Of a stretch of DNA of 64,000 nt, positions 33,554 to 46,000 are shown piece by piece (within the stretch, counting starts at the first letter, position 1; every line of letters starts with the position of its first letter). The notes below the pieces were generated by a model. The model saw nothing but the letters and a program-made list of their open reading frames with translations. It did not search any database and had not been told where the DNA came from. The stretch covers positions 1,100,001 to 1,164,000 of the forward strand of contig JAUJYZ010001376.1 in NCBI GenBank assembly GCA_033675265.1, written 5' to 3'. The position numbers and the translations under genes are program-made. Source of the stretch: Actinostola sp. cb2023 (lineage: Eukaryota > Cnidaria > Anthozoa > Actiniaria > Actinostolidae).

Positions 33554-33949
33554 CTGGGTTAGAAGGGGACATCGTTGTAGCTACAGCAAGATTGTGACGT
33601 GACATGAATTTTTCCACCCATCCACTGGACGCTTTGAAATCGGGACATTCATCCCTGACCATATGTCTTGCTTGTACCTGTATAGCATCCTTGGTAACAG
33701 GAGTTCCACTCTCCTGCTCCTTTATCACCCACTGCAGCAGTTTGTCATCAGTTTCACTGGAGTAACTCAATCGCCGACCCCCACTACTGATGGGTGACCG
33801 TTTCTCTTTCTTGGCCCCTGCTCCATGTTTGCACCATACCTGTACCGTAGATCGGGGTACGCTGTATTTGCGAGCAGCCTCTCGTACTGTTGTTTCTTTG
33901 GCATAATTGATTACCTCTTGCTTATGGTCAGATGAGTATGTCTGGTATC
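33554..33949 (-). CDS. Exon encoding pipsqueak HTH plus CENPB-type HTH, in frame with NOL4
   Basis: A 396-bp exon, phase 1 at both ends, between ATCCCAG and GTAAGA. The first half, YSSDHKQEVINYAKETT...REAARKYSVPRSTVQVW, is a pipsqueak-type helix-turn-helix. The second half, from LSYSSETDDKLLQWVIKEQE through WVEKFMSRHNLAV, is a CENPB-type HTH with the diagnostic GWVEKFMSRHNL end. This tandem arrangement is the DNA-binding half of pogo/Tigger/jerky transposases and of their host-domesticated descendants. No DDE nuclease half follows; the next exon is a NOL4-like linker. Upstream and downstream exon phases match exactly. I am sure of the domains. Membership in the same mature mRNA as the NOL4 exons is inference from phase and spacing. 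Confidence 0.85.
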
Positions 33950-34190
33950 CTGGGATACAAATGGCAGCATCTAGTCATGATTAAATCTGTGCAACCCCTA
34001 ATAGCAGATTTCAAATATATGTACAGGTGACTGTCACCAATAATTGATTGCTTTACATTGGAATAAATAAACCGAGAGGGAGAGATTGCTTTCCTTGGTG
34101 TCACAATCTAACAGAGAAGAATCTAAACTTTTCTGATTTTTCCTCTAAAAGAATTAAAATAAGTCTAGGATTACGTCATGCAAGAAGCCT

Positions 34191-34313
34191 AGAGCAGATT
34201 TCGTATGACTGTGAAAATCTTACGGCACACGCCGTGACCGTGATGATTTAGGATTTCGAATGAATTTGTGCCGTGTGCACCGTGGTTTTTCACAGTCATA
34301 CGAAATCTGCTCT
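34191..34313. mobile_element. 123-bp fold-back MITE, copy A
   Basis: A 27-bp perfect inverted repeat, AGAGCAGATTTCGTATGACT... (34191-34217) and complement (34287-34313). The interior has CGGCACACGCCGTGACCGTGATGATTTAGGATTTCGA. A decayed relative, with CACGGCACGG, AAATCCTAAATCATCACGGTCATG and the right terminus CACAGTCATGCCAAATCTGC, lies at 53864-53983. Confidence 0.75.
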
Positions 34314-34421
34314 AAAGGGTACAAATTTTACACAGTGCTAAATACAAGTGACACAACATATTTATGTATTCATGACAGTATCTAAAGCTACAAGTCTTCA
34401 TTTAATCAAGTCTCAGCTAAC

Positions 34422-34614
34422 CTTCTTTGGTAACACCTTGACTACCATTTATCGATGTTTCTGTACCCTCTCTCCCTGTAGGAGATAACATTCCATTTTG
34501 TTCACCATTCTCTTCATATACACTATCTTGGGGCTCCTTTTTGAATCTTCTCAATCCAAAGTTTTCATCATCAGAATCATGGCTGGAGATAGATGCTTCA
34601 GCATCTGACGATTC
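34422..34614 (-). CDS. Acidic Ser-rich exon upstream of the CENPB-type exon
   Basis: Starts in phase 0 after CTCTAG and ends in phase 1 at a GTTAGC donor. It encodes ESSDAEASISSHDSDDENFG, then FKKEPQD, which looks like a SUMO-acceptor-type KEPQD site, then a Ser/Thr/Gly/Glu-rich linker. Composition suggests a disordered regulatory segment. The residue order (acidic serine run, KEP motif, PTG) resembles the linkers of nuclear factors but no domain is recognised. Confidence 0.72.
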
Positions 34615-35487
34615 CTAGAGTAAGAAAAAAGTATGATATAAGATGAAAATTATAAAAAATATATTATTAAATGATAAGTTCAAAACAATTTTAAATAATT
34701 AAATATAATAATATTTAGATGCACATAATGGAATAGAGTATGAATATGAAAACTTTATCAATACCTAGTGAATCCTCAAGCAGTGAAAACTGATGTTAAG
34801 ACTAAAACAATAACAATCAACCATCTTTACATTTTTGTTAAATAAATGAATAATAAAAATAGACAGAGTTCGTTTTACTTGTTAGATATCTGATATCACT
34901 GATCAAGAATAGCTACAGTCTTGGATAATGTATACAATGAGAAGATATAAATAGATTTATGACATTGAAATGTACCAGCAGACATAATTACATGTAAACA
35001 AGAATAGATATAGCTCTGCATATTCAGAGGTCATTTTGCAAAGTTATTGAAGACGTTTGTAACAAATTTACATGTAAGTCCATTATCATAGGTATGCCAA
35101 TTAACTACAGAAAATGACACTGGAGTTTTGATTAAAAAGAGAAGACAAACTGAATTCAAATTAGCAGGAATAACCAAGAACAAATACACCAACAGTGTTG
35201 AATATAGTCAGCAATACTCAAAGGAATACTGCCATCCAGTTTTTTATTTTTTTAGTAAACATTATTATTGTTATTATTCTTATTAATGCAACAAAGCAAT
35301 GTTTTGACTATTTAATCACTGGGTATCAGAGTACTGTATCAAAGTAGTTTGTACAATAAAAGTTGTTTATGATTACTCATAACAATGATTGACAACCTAA
35401 TGAATATTTTTAAACACCTACTCCACAATAAATACATCAGCCATTTTTTCATTGCAAAATAAAAATATATATCACAAATAAACATGA

Positions 35488-35491
<4 letters not shown>

Positions 35492-35525
<34 letters not shown>
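35492..35525. repeat. (CT)n microsatellite
   Basis: Uninterrupted CT dinucleotides within the intron upstream of the 34.4-34.6-kb exon. Confidence 0.9.
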
Positions 35526-35528
<3 letters not shown>

Positions 35529-36860
35529 CTCACTAAGTAGCTTTGTAATGTTAAGAGAACTTCAACAAGATAAAAAAATAAAGTTCTAGACATATTGTAG
35601 AGTTTTCATTTAATGTATCTTTCTGCCCCTCAAGTTATGGATATGTGGCTGCAATTAGAATTCGAACTACTCTCAAATATACAAATCGCATTTAGGAAAG
35701 AAACAGCTATAAAAAGTCACAATTTTAGCACAGTACATTAGTAATTTAAAAAAATGCACAGCTCAAGTAATTCGTTACAACGGATATTTCAGTATAATGA
35801 ACCAAAAGCCGAGGGAATATTAATCCGCAGAGCAACATCTGCCGATAACAGAAATATTTTGTCTACTTTCAAATTGTGGCCCACCCCAGTTGTCAAGTCG
35901 ACATGTTCCCCTTGCCTTTGGAACCCAGACAAGTTGGTTCAATAACCACCAAAATACACCAAAACAAACTTCACTAGCGTACAAGTAATCTATAAAACAT
36001 GATATTATTTCATTGATATTGAGAAAAGCGTTTAAAAAAGCCGCCAGACTAGGTTTTCAAAGCAATAAAGACGAGATTTACAAGACTTTTTCCATCTTCA
36101 GGTTCGTTACATGGTGAATGCACTTGAAATTTGATGGCGTGATTGAGAAAAATTCACCACAGATAACAGCGAAAAATTATTTTAAAATCGAGGATATCAG
36201 ATTGAAATAGGAATTCAGAACAAAGAGGAACGTTTTCCGGGATAGTAAGACGACAAGAAGAGGAGGGCAAGAGCTTCTTCTACCAATTTGTCCATTACAT
36301 TTTATCGAGTAATGAATATTTCATGCAAATGAAGGAAAAGAGGCCAAAGTTTCTCTGCTGCCTAAATTGAATCAGGATCTAATTAAGACATATACAGCTT
36401 CAGTCTTAGATTCCACAGCGAAGAATCCGTAAAAACGAAACTTCCTAGCCACACCGAATAGACATCTGCGACACAATTTGAATGCGGGGCTGTCATTGTT
36501 TCCTCTTTCATTGAAAGAATTGAGCAGGGGTGTCATCTGGCGTGCAACTACAACGGTTGTCTCAGCCGTCCTTTTAACGAATAAAGCTGGACGAAAGTCC
36601 CAAATACTCAAACCCTTGCCGACTACTACATGTCCTATCTTACTAAGGCAAACAGACTTCAGAAATTCTCTCGAAAACGGCCACTTCCGTGGCAGATGAA
36701 TGGTCGTCATTCACCCCTTTGGCCTCCTTTGCCAAGCGGCGCGGTGGAGAAACAATCGCTCAAAACTCGTTCAAAATACCTCGAAATTTCCTCCTCAAGC
36801 CATCTAACTACACATCAAGTCAAAGTGAAATCGTATAGCGTTCAAAACACCACCAAATAC

Positions 36861-36914
36861 CTTGAGAAGCTGATCGGATTTCGCCCTGGCAATGGCTGTT
36901 AGGGCTTTGGACAT
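36861..36914 (-). CDS. Possible internal first coding exon for the CENPB/NOL4 gene
   Basis: An ATG at 36914-36912 opens 18 codons, MSKALTAIARAKSDQLLK, ending at CTCAAG followed by GTATTTGG. The exon ends in phase 0, exactly what the exon starting at 34614 requires. Joined through to 21055 this gives a 519-residue protein. The surrounding 36.7-37.2 kb is GC-richer than its neighbourhood, with an E-box CACGTG at about 37205, as for a promoter. It would be a second promoter downstream of the NOL4 N-terminal exons at 49 kb. The donor is only moderate, so confidence is limited. Confidence 0.45.
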
Positions 36915-37954
36915 GCTTGTTGATTTGGAGTGGGGTAGAAAGGGGTACGTACAACAAGCTCACCGCACCCCAACTTTACCACCGGACGAGCTCGCCTCTT
37001 CCTCGAAAACCTTCGTCTTCGAGCCTTGAAATTCGCTCTCCTTCGGCTCAAATGAAGCCTGAATCCCCTTGAACAGCTCTATCGAATCGGAGCCGGGATG
37101 GATTTTTCAGGGAAGAATTCTAATCAGTAGACGAGACCAGACAAAAATAGGAATACAAAATGAGTAGAGCCGACTTGGCTCTTTGTTGTCAGCGAACTAA
37201 GGTCACGTGGACAAACCGGCATCTACAACACTCTACGCATGCTCCACATTAACCGCTGATCAACAAGTATGCATTCTCATGAGAAGAAAATATATCCCAT
37301 CATGCACTGCAAATAGACACAGCAATCCCACAGGGCTTGCTCTTTCGTTGCTGTTGTTTATAACGTTTTATAAAGGAAATTGATTGATTATTTGATTGAT
37401 TCTGGGCAGGATATGACATTTGTATTTTATTCGTAAGGATTGATTATATTAATTTATTCTGGCGCTAGTTGGATGAAAACAGGGCCTTTATGATTCTCGT
37501 GAAGTGCGCTATAATAGGGTACTGTGCGCAGAATCAACACACTGGCTGACTTTGTGCGCATTGGTACATTTCCGGTTTCCGAGTTATTATTATATTATAG
37601 TTTTATTTATTAATTAATACTTTCACACTTATGTTTTCCGAAAAAAATATTTTTAGTTTCTTTCAGTTACCCGTAATATAAATCCTCTATTAAGCCCCCT
37701 CCTTCCAATAAGCTCCCCTCCCCCGTCCAATAAGCCCCCCTTTTTGAAGCACGATTTTTATGCCCCCCTCCCCTTCTCCCAAAGATACCATACTGATAGT
37801 ACGTAATGTGATGATATACCGTACTGTAATGACATACAACAGTCCGATACAGTACGGTATGTACATGTACGATATCTCTAAAAGTTATTACCGTATTTAC
37901 TTACCATGTACAGTATTTATTATTTACAATAAAGTGATTAATTATGGTACCCGT

Positions 37955-38215
37955 GACCGTAATACTCCCGATTCGAGTTTTTTTTTAGACACCGCTGTAC
38001 TCCTTGACAAAAGACGCGTTTGCTCAGGCTTAGCCTCAATCCAGAGAATAACCCGTGCAATTAAAAATGGTTTCTATTGTTGAATGTCAACACTTTTTCG
38101 CGTTCTCGTCGGTACTTGTAAATAATGTACACTGAATTGAGGCTTAGCCTGAGCAAATGCGTCTTTTGTCAAGGACAGCGGTCATCGCTTAACAACTCGA
38201 AACTGGAGTATTGGT
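37955..38215. mobile_element. 261-bp fold-back element
   Basis: Arms of about 80 bp: left CGTAATACTCCCGATTCGAG...CCTTGACAAAAGACGCGTTT...CTCAGGCTTAGCCTCAAT; right begins ATTGAGGCTTAGCCTGAGCA at 38135 and ends ...CTGGAGTATTGG. The intervening ~95 bp is unique. Flanked by CCCCTCC/TAAGCCCCCTCC-rich sequence on both sides (37690-37780, 38250-38395). Confidence 0.7.
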
Positions 38216-38679
38216 ATAACCTACATCTCCTGTTTTCCGCGAAATTTAATAAGCCCCCTCCCTCTATTTTTCTCCCTCCTCCCTATTTTTTTTCGGTTGT
38301 TTCTCCCTCCTCCCTCTATATTTTGAGCCATTTCTCCCTCCTCCCTGATCCGTTCCTCTCCGCTCCTTATCCACTTCACCCCTTCCCTAGTGATTGATCA
38401 TACTATAAAAACTACCTACCAAATCAGAAGTCGGAGTCAAAGGTCTTCCATGCTTCAACAGTATGGAGTTACATCGTTGAATCCTTAGTTTGCATATGCT
38501 ACAACTCATAAGGTAGTACGACACTGCCTCGCGAGGGAGAAAAGCATAAGTATTGGCCACCTAAAAAAACATAATCAAACAAGTTAGGTAATAGTTTAAA
38601 CCTGAATTTTTTTATTTTTTTATTTTTTGTATAAAGCATTGAGTTTTTTGAAATGCGTTTTTCAAGAAATAAAGTATTA

Positions 38680-39211
<532 letters not shown>

Positions 39212-40085
39212 ATAGTTATCAATGTAGTTCGAAACCGGCTTACGAACTACATTATTCTATTCTTGTTGTTCTATTCTAGTTCTTGTTTTACTGTATGTCA
39301 AGTAAATAGATCAATGGCAAATGACGTTATTTCAATATCCGGTGTTCGCCGGTGGCTGCAATTGACCCGAAAAAGGACAAACTTTGCTGTGGTCCACGGA
39401 TTGACTCACTATCCTGGTCTGGCATAAGCATCACCGAAGTTGTTCTGCTTTCTTTAGCAGAATACCGAGGTATTAGTAGCAATGGGATTTTGTGAAGAGC
39501 CGGGAAATCGTCTATAGGAGTCTTGGGAAACTTTGAGGGAACAGCAAGACAGTTAAATCTAATGTTGGTTTGTAGGTTGGATAATTCATGACAAAACTGT
39601 TGTTGGTGTGTCTATCACCGCATACAATTCGTCCATTACTGACCGGCAAACATGTCTTACACAATGTAAGCCATCCGGCATCGGGTTCAAAAGTCATAAT
39701 TTTAATACAAAGCGATGATTTCGTCAATAAAGCCCACTTGTAATTGACAAGCACTGTATTTTACTTCTAATCTACCATCCACTGCCCTCGTGTAAGCTTT
39801 ATTGAGCAATTCCTTTAAGCTATACTACACTTTGTAAGGTTTGATTTTTATTTACAAATAACAATTTTATCGTCTTTCAATTCAACAGCTGGCATGCAAG
39901 AGGGACTGTTCTAGAGTGCGTTTCTGGTCCACCCGAAGGTCAAACGTACACACAATGGCGGGCCCGTCATGTATCACGCAAAAACTGAACTTTTTTATCC
40001 GTTGGTCGTACGTTTTAAACATGAGCCTTTTAAATTTTCAAAAAAGTCATTCTTCGTGTTTTTATTCTATGTATTTTATTCAATA

Positions 40086-40305
40086 AATGTCGCGTTCAAA
40101 GCAACAAGCGTCAAGCCAAGACTGAAGTGCATGCTGGTTTTGTGTTGGCATAACCTAGCCTGTTTTCTATGGAACAAAGTGTGCTATGCAAATAAGCAGT
40201 GAAAATGTTCACCTCATTGTAGAAACAATTGTGATTTAAATAATTTACACACAAAACCAGCATTCACTTCGGTCTTTGCTTGACACTTTGAACGTGAACA
40301 CGTTT
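40086..40305. mobile_element. 220-bp fold-back element
   Basis: Arms of about 57 bp: GTTCAAAGCAACAAGCGTCA...GCATGCTGGTTTTGTGT (from about 40088) and the complement ACACAAAACCAGCATTCACT...TTTGAACGTGAACACG (to about 40304). About 15% mismatch between arms. Confidence 0.65.
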
Positions 40306-40505
40306 TTTGAAATGGTTGTATATACCGCGGTGGGCTTGGATCGAGTAGTCTATATGAGCCTCTGACAACCGCATGCCACGTTTACGATGTTTTAAAATAT
40401 CTAGTAAGGCGAAAAATTAGGAAAAACGATTTTCTCCCATACATTTACTGCATGTATTGAAAATTGCTACGTTATGTAATTTTGATAGAACCATCTCCAA
40501 ATTCG

Positions 40506-40788
40506 TTACAGTGCGACTACACCAACCAAGGTCACCCAAACAAATTTTGAATCAAATTTTCTAATCACATTTGTGACGCTGAATAACAGAATGATGTCGA
40601 ATTCTACAATTTAAACTGTTTCTTGTTCATTCTTGATCATATACATACACATATAAAGTAAAATATATGCTTTTAAAGCGAACATTTGAAAATTTGTGCA
40701 GATTCTATTGCTTAAATACTCAATTGTGATTGGATAATTTGTATGGAAATTTGTTTGGTTGGCCTTGGTTGGTGTAGTCACACTGTAA
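40506..40788. mobile_element. 283-bp MITE, TTACAGTGYGACTACACCAA termini
   Basis: Left end TTACAGTGCGACTACACCAA, right end TTGGTGTAGTCACACTGTAA; the arms extend about 45 bp through CCAACCAAGG...CAAACAAATTT. Non-coding interior. Confidence 0.75.
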
Positions 40789-40919
40789 TTGTCCAGATTT
40801 GTTTACGTACAATCCTTGGCTTTCTTCAAAAAATGACATTGGAAAAGATTCTGAGCAGCTGCAACCGTCTCGTATGGCGAAAAATTAGGAAAAACCGACG
40901 GCGATTCGATCCTCGATAA

Positions 40920-40961
40920 CTAATAATAATAATAATAATAATAATATTAATAATAATAATA

Positions 40962-41015
<54 letters not shown>
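40920..41015. repeat. (TAA)n/(TTA)n array with orientation switch
   Basis: About 40 bp of TAA units followed directly by about 55 bp of TTA units, a self-complementary arrangement. A further interrupted ATA/TAA run lies at 41160-41250. Confidence 0.85.
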
Positions 41016-41206
41016 TAATAATAATAGTATAACTTTATTTCTCGAAACAAATTAGATAAAAAATAGATAAAAAATCAGTCCTTATTTACAAAATTTGAAA
41101 TGATCAAGCGCTTGGATTGTTCAATAACAATTAACTAATGCTCCTGCTTATGATATTAAAATATAAACAATAAATATAATAATAATATAATAATAATAAA
41201 CAATAA

Positions 41207-41242
<36 letters not shown>

Positions 41243-41390
41243 TAATAATAATTGCACATTTTTCAGTTGCGCCTTTTACATATAAATGATCAAAAGAAAA
41301 GATAGAATAATTACGACTGTCATGTAAACTTCCCTCGTCCATATCTTGAAAGTTAGTTATATCTAAATAATGCTTTCAACTTAATCCACT

Positions 41391-41728
41391 CCCAGGGGGG
41401 GTACTCAGGGGTATCAGTGACGGGGAGGTGCGAAGGCTTTTTTGGGGTTTGAAATTCGCGGCTTGGGACTTTTTTTGGGTTTTCATTTTTCTGGTGGCCT
41501 TTTTTTGATATAAAGATTTTGTCAAGGACTTTTATTGGGGTTGATAAAAATGATATCCTACCGTTCTCGATTTTATGCGGAGAAAAATTGGACTTTTTGG
41601 GGGTTACGATTTTGGGCCGTTGGACTTTTTTTGGGTCTTGTTTTCGCGTAATGGACTTTTTTGGGGTTAAAATGTTTGGCCTCATTCGCACCTCCCCGTC
41701 ACTGATACCCCTGAGTACCCCCCCTGGG
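41391..41728. mobile_element. 338-bp MITE with perfect 8-bp target duplication
   Basis: Termini CCCAGGGGGGGTACTCAGGG and its complement, with about 45 bp of arm match. Identical AATCCACT copies flank it (41383-41390 and 41729-41736), as for hAT-class insertion. The interior repeats a GGACTTTTTTGGGGTT-like motif about six times. No coding capacity. The intact termini and duplication indicate a recent insertion. Confidence 0.85.
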
Positions 41729-41984
41729 AATCCACTCCACCTCTCGATGTACATCCTTTTCCTCCCCCTCCTTGTTTTCAAAACGATAAAAAGTTGTTCC
41801 CCTTATAAGGGAGTTGATTTGTAATGCGACTGTCAGGCTAGACGTATCCATGGAGTTACGCCAGTTACAAATAGACGTGTGATAGAGAAAGTATCAAACA
41901 AAATCCTACCACCCCCCACCCCCCACCCCAGTTAATTCCATATATGGTAACTAAATATCATATACGGTAGATAACTGTTAGATA

Positions 41985-42920
41985 ATGTAAGCTATACAGA
42001 AACACTGTTCCATAGAAAACCTTCTCAGTAATGTAAGCTATACAGAAACACTGTTCCATAGACAACTTTCTCGGCAATGTAAGCTATACAGAAACACTGT
42101 TCCATAGACAACCTTCTCAGCCGTAATGTAAGCTATACAGAAACACTGTTCCATAGACAACCTTCTCAGTAATGTAAGCTATACAGAAACACTGTTCCAT
42201 AGACAACCTTCTCAGTAATGTATGCTATACAGAAACACTGTTCCATAGACAACCTTCTCAGTAATGTAAGCTATACAGAAACACTGTTCCATAGACAACC
42301 TTCTCAGCAATGTAAGCTATACAGAAACATTGTTCCATAGACAACAGCCAGAAACATGTAAGCTATACAGAAACACTGTTCCATAGACAACCTTCTCAGC
42401 AATGTAAGCTATACAGAAACACTGTTCCATAGACAACCTTCTCAGTAATGTAAGCTATACAGAAACACTGTTCCATAGACAACCTTCTCAGCCGTAATGT
42501 AAGCTATACAGAAACACTGTTCCATAGACAACCTTCTCAGTAATGTAAGCTATACAGAAAAACTGTTCCATAGACAACCACAGTAATGTATGCTATACAG
42601 AAACACTGTTCCATAGACAACCTTCTCAGTAATGTAAGCTATACAGAAACACTGTTCCATAGACAACCTTCTCAGTAATGTAAGCTATACAGAAACACTG
42701 TTCCATAGACAACCTTCTCAGCAATGTAAGCTATACAGAAACACTGTTCCATAGACAACCTTCTCAGCAATGTAAGCTATACAGAAACACTGTTCCATAG
42801 ACAACCTTCTCAGTAATGTAAGCTATACAGAAACACTGTTCCATAGACAACCTTCTCAGTAATGTAAGCTATACAGAAACACTGTTCCATAGACAACCTT
42901 CTCAGTAATGTAAGCTATAC
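41985..42920. repeat. 45-46-bp minisatellite, ~20 copies
   Basis: Unit AATGTAAGCTATACAGAAAC, then ACTGTTCCATAGACAACCTT, then CTCAGT. Minor variants include CTCAGCCGT insertions and two truncated copies near 42350 and 42580. An inverted single copy follows at 42966-43022. Confidence 0.95.
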
Positions 42921-42965
42921 ATGTTTTCCTCATGAATTATTAATGAATATGATAATGTAGTGTAT

Positions 42966-43022
42966 TGTCTATGGAACAGTGTTTCTGTAAGCATTACCCA
43001 TACATTACTGAGAAGGTTGTCT
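42966..43022. repeat. Inverted single copy of the 45-bp minisatellite unit
   Basis: TGTCTATGGAACAGTGTTTC...ATTACTGAGAAGGTTGTC is the reverse complement of the unit of the adjacent array, separated from it by about 45 bp of unrelated sequence containing TCATGAATTATTAATGA. It has a ~12-bp insertion relative to the unit. Confidence 0.9.
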
Positions 43023-46000
43023 AGTTCCTTTGTAGCTTGTTTATTTATTCAGTTAGTTATTTACTTGATTGTTTGTTTTCTTGTTTGTTCGTTCGTTCCT
43101 TACTTTCTTTCTTTTCATTCAGCGATTATCATTGTTTTTAATATTCAGTTACGGCTTATGAAAAAGCTGTTTCCACTATTTTAATTTTCGACTCTTACGC
43201 GTGTAATCAGTGTAGCTGATAGATGGGGTTTCGAACATACATGGTGAGGAAAACAGATAAGAAATGGAAAATCATTCTTTTCTTCTTCAGTTTACATTTG
43301 CAGAACTGCGTTTCACACCAATGTCGAACCTGAGAAACCTCCAAAACTGGGCGACCACTTTTTGAAATCAATCCTACCGACATCGTCATTGATCATTGAA
43401 ACGCCGCTGTAGTGAATATCTTTCTCTGCTATGAGTATAATCTTGGTCGTAAGAAAAGCTGAACGCCATGAGCAAAACACGTGTCGCACTTCGAGAATCT
43501 ACGTTTGAGTGTCAAATGTTATTCTGTTCCAGCATCACTTGTGTGACATGTGCCTCTCACCAGCAACAAAACCGTGACTGCAACCTGTCTGTATTCACTG
43601 CCGTCATCGTTCCGTGACACTTGTGTTGTACCCCAGGGCATTAATGGTTTAGCTGTCACAACTAGTATAACAAGGATTTTTCTGGTACGAAGCAGTAACT
43701 CAGTTCAACATTCCCATGAAGTTTTGTAAACTGTAAAAGCGTTTTTGATGGTTCAGCTTCTCGTTGCTCAATTACTTTTGACTTGGAATTCGCGTCGCGT
43801 TGCGCGGTTTTCACTCCGCGCACATCCGTTCGAAGCACTTTCACAGTTTGTCTCCCTCTCCACTCCCCACAAAGATCGACTGACGATTTTCGACTTAATC
43901 CACCCTCTAGCAGCTTTCAGTGATGTATTTTGTGTGGTACGTACATGTCTTGATATGGCCATTAACCAGAGAAGATAACATTGGTAAAGTACTCCATAAC
44001 ACACTGACCGCATCCCAAATGAAACATACTTACATATCCAGATGGACAACCATTCCTTCCAGAACATTCGTAGCACTTCGTGTATGCAACGAAATCATTT
44101 TAGTACAATTTCAGCAAAAATTAAAGAAGAAAAAATTAAAGACATTTTGTTTGGAAGTTGATTAATAAAGTGCCATCCTTTTTTGTACATGGGAGTTTTT
44201 TTTAACGAATGAGTGGAAAGTTATATGCGAGCGGGCCCAGCGGGCTCGTCTTTGTGGACAAGTTGTGTCTAAAGTAACCAAAGAAACCAACTTCAAATTC
44301 GTAATCAGTAAAGAAAACCATGGCTTCGTTTGCCACTCGATGTACAGCTCTGAAAAGAACAGATGAGACAGATAGTTCAATATTGATTTTGTTTCTTCTT
44401 TGCCTCGAGGCAAAACTGCCTAGCTTAACGCTTCAAGATGAATCAGTAAGCTGGTTGCTAGTCAACGGACGTCCATTACAAGTACACCATTCGGTGAGTA
44501 ATGACAGTAATTGCCGTTCAAAATAATAACAATTTTTCTAAATTCCAAATGTTTTAGCTTTATACGTAAAGTGATAGAGTATCACATGATTTTATATGAT
44601 TTTATGTCGAACTGAAAAGTGAATAGTGACATCGACTGACGGGATACTCTTGGAAAATGAATAAAATATTACCATTTATTTTCGCCGAAAGACTGATTAA
44701 TCTGAAACAGCATTAATTCAGGTTTAGGGCGAGAGGATCGCGGTATAGTACTGAATGAATCATTGTTCGTAAATTTGCATGGACAAATGTCAACAACTAA
44801 AGCTTTTTATGGAAGCATAACCGTTCTTGTAGTCCAATATCGTATATGGCCATGGAGTACTTCAAATGAAAAAAGGAATTCAACTTTAGCAGGAAAATAA
44901 AGTTGAAAACATATTTATCAGTGTCTTTTCTAGTTGTGATATTTTATGAGTACTTCAGTGCTATTAAATGGAAAAAGCAAGTGACACCACGAACCACTTA
45001 CGTTGAACCCACCCGTGCGAGGAACCAATCAGGAAGCAGGACGGCGAATCGATATTTTATGTTTTGGTGCCTCAGCGGCCAAGCTGCTCCAATGCGCGAC
45101 AAACTGGCTCCAGAACTGATCTCTATAAGGCTCACACTGGGATGTATATCATAAGAATAAACCCGTGCCCCAAACAAAACTACTGCATTTCATGTTATTT
45201 CTGGCGAAAATTCGAACATAATTTCTCCTTATATATATATTTCAACTAGTAAATAAATAAATGAAATTAGTCCAAGTGAAGGGTAAATACTAGTAGCAAA
45301 TTTGACGTTTCTTGGGTCTACAATGTTGTTTACAATGCGTTTGACACTTTTATCGAATGAAATAGGAGTTGGCGTTCAATATTTGAAAAAACTCTATGTG
45401 AAAGACAGGAAACGGTGTCCTTTAAACTGTCCACAAACAAGTCAAGTCTGACGACTCAACAAAATAAAAAAATAGTTGATAGAGAATGAAAACTAAAATA
45501 ACGTAAAAGTAAATGATCTGTTTGCTCTTGTCCTGTTTGTTAACTGAAATATTTTCACAACAGATGGATCCCTCCCTCAATTTTGGTTTTCGAGCGCAGA
45601 CGAAATCCGACCTGTAGCACCGGCAGACATTAGAAACGGCATAACTTTAGATTAAATTTCCACCGGGTTTCAGTCTTGGAAGCCCTGTTAATCTACGAAA
45701 CTTAACACCAGATTGGTAAAGTTTGGCAGGATTGTTTGCTGATTTGTTTATTTGGGATTGTTTGCCTTCGGTTATATATTTGGACTGCAGTCAGTAATTG
45801 TTGAAATCGCTTTTGTATACAGCGGCTTAAAATGGTATTGAAAACTTGACATAATTAATAATGAAATACGAGCAAAACTGACTAAGAGCTAAGAAGCCTA
45901 ACCCGGAATATCCTATTTAGTTGTTATTTGCCCAGCGCTTTTTGCTTCGCTAAACTCACTGTTTAGTTTCAAAAACACATTTTTCATTGCCGCGCTTGCC

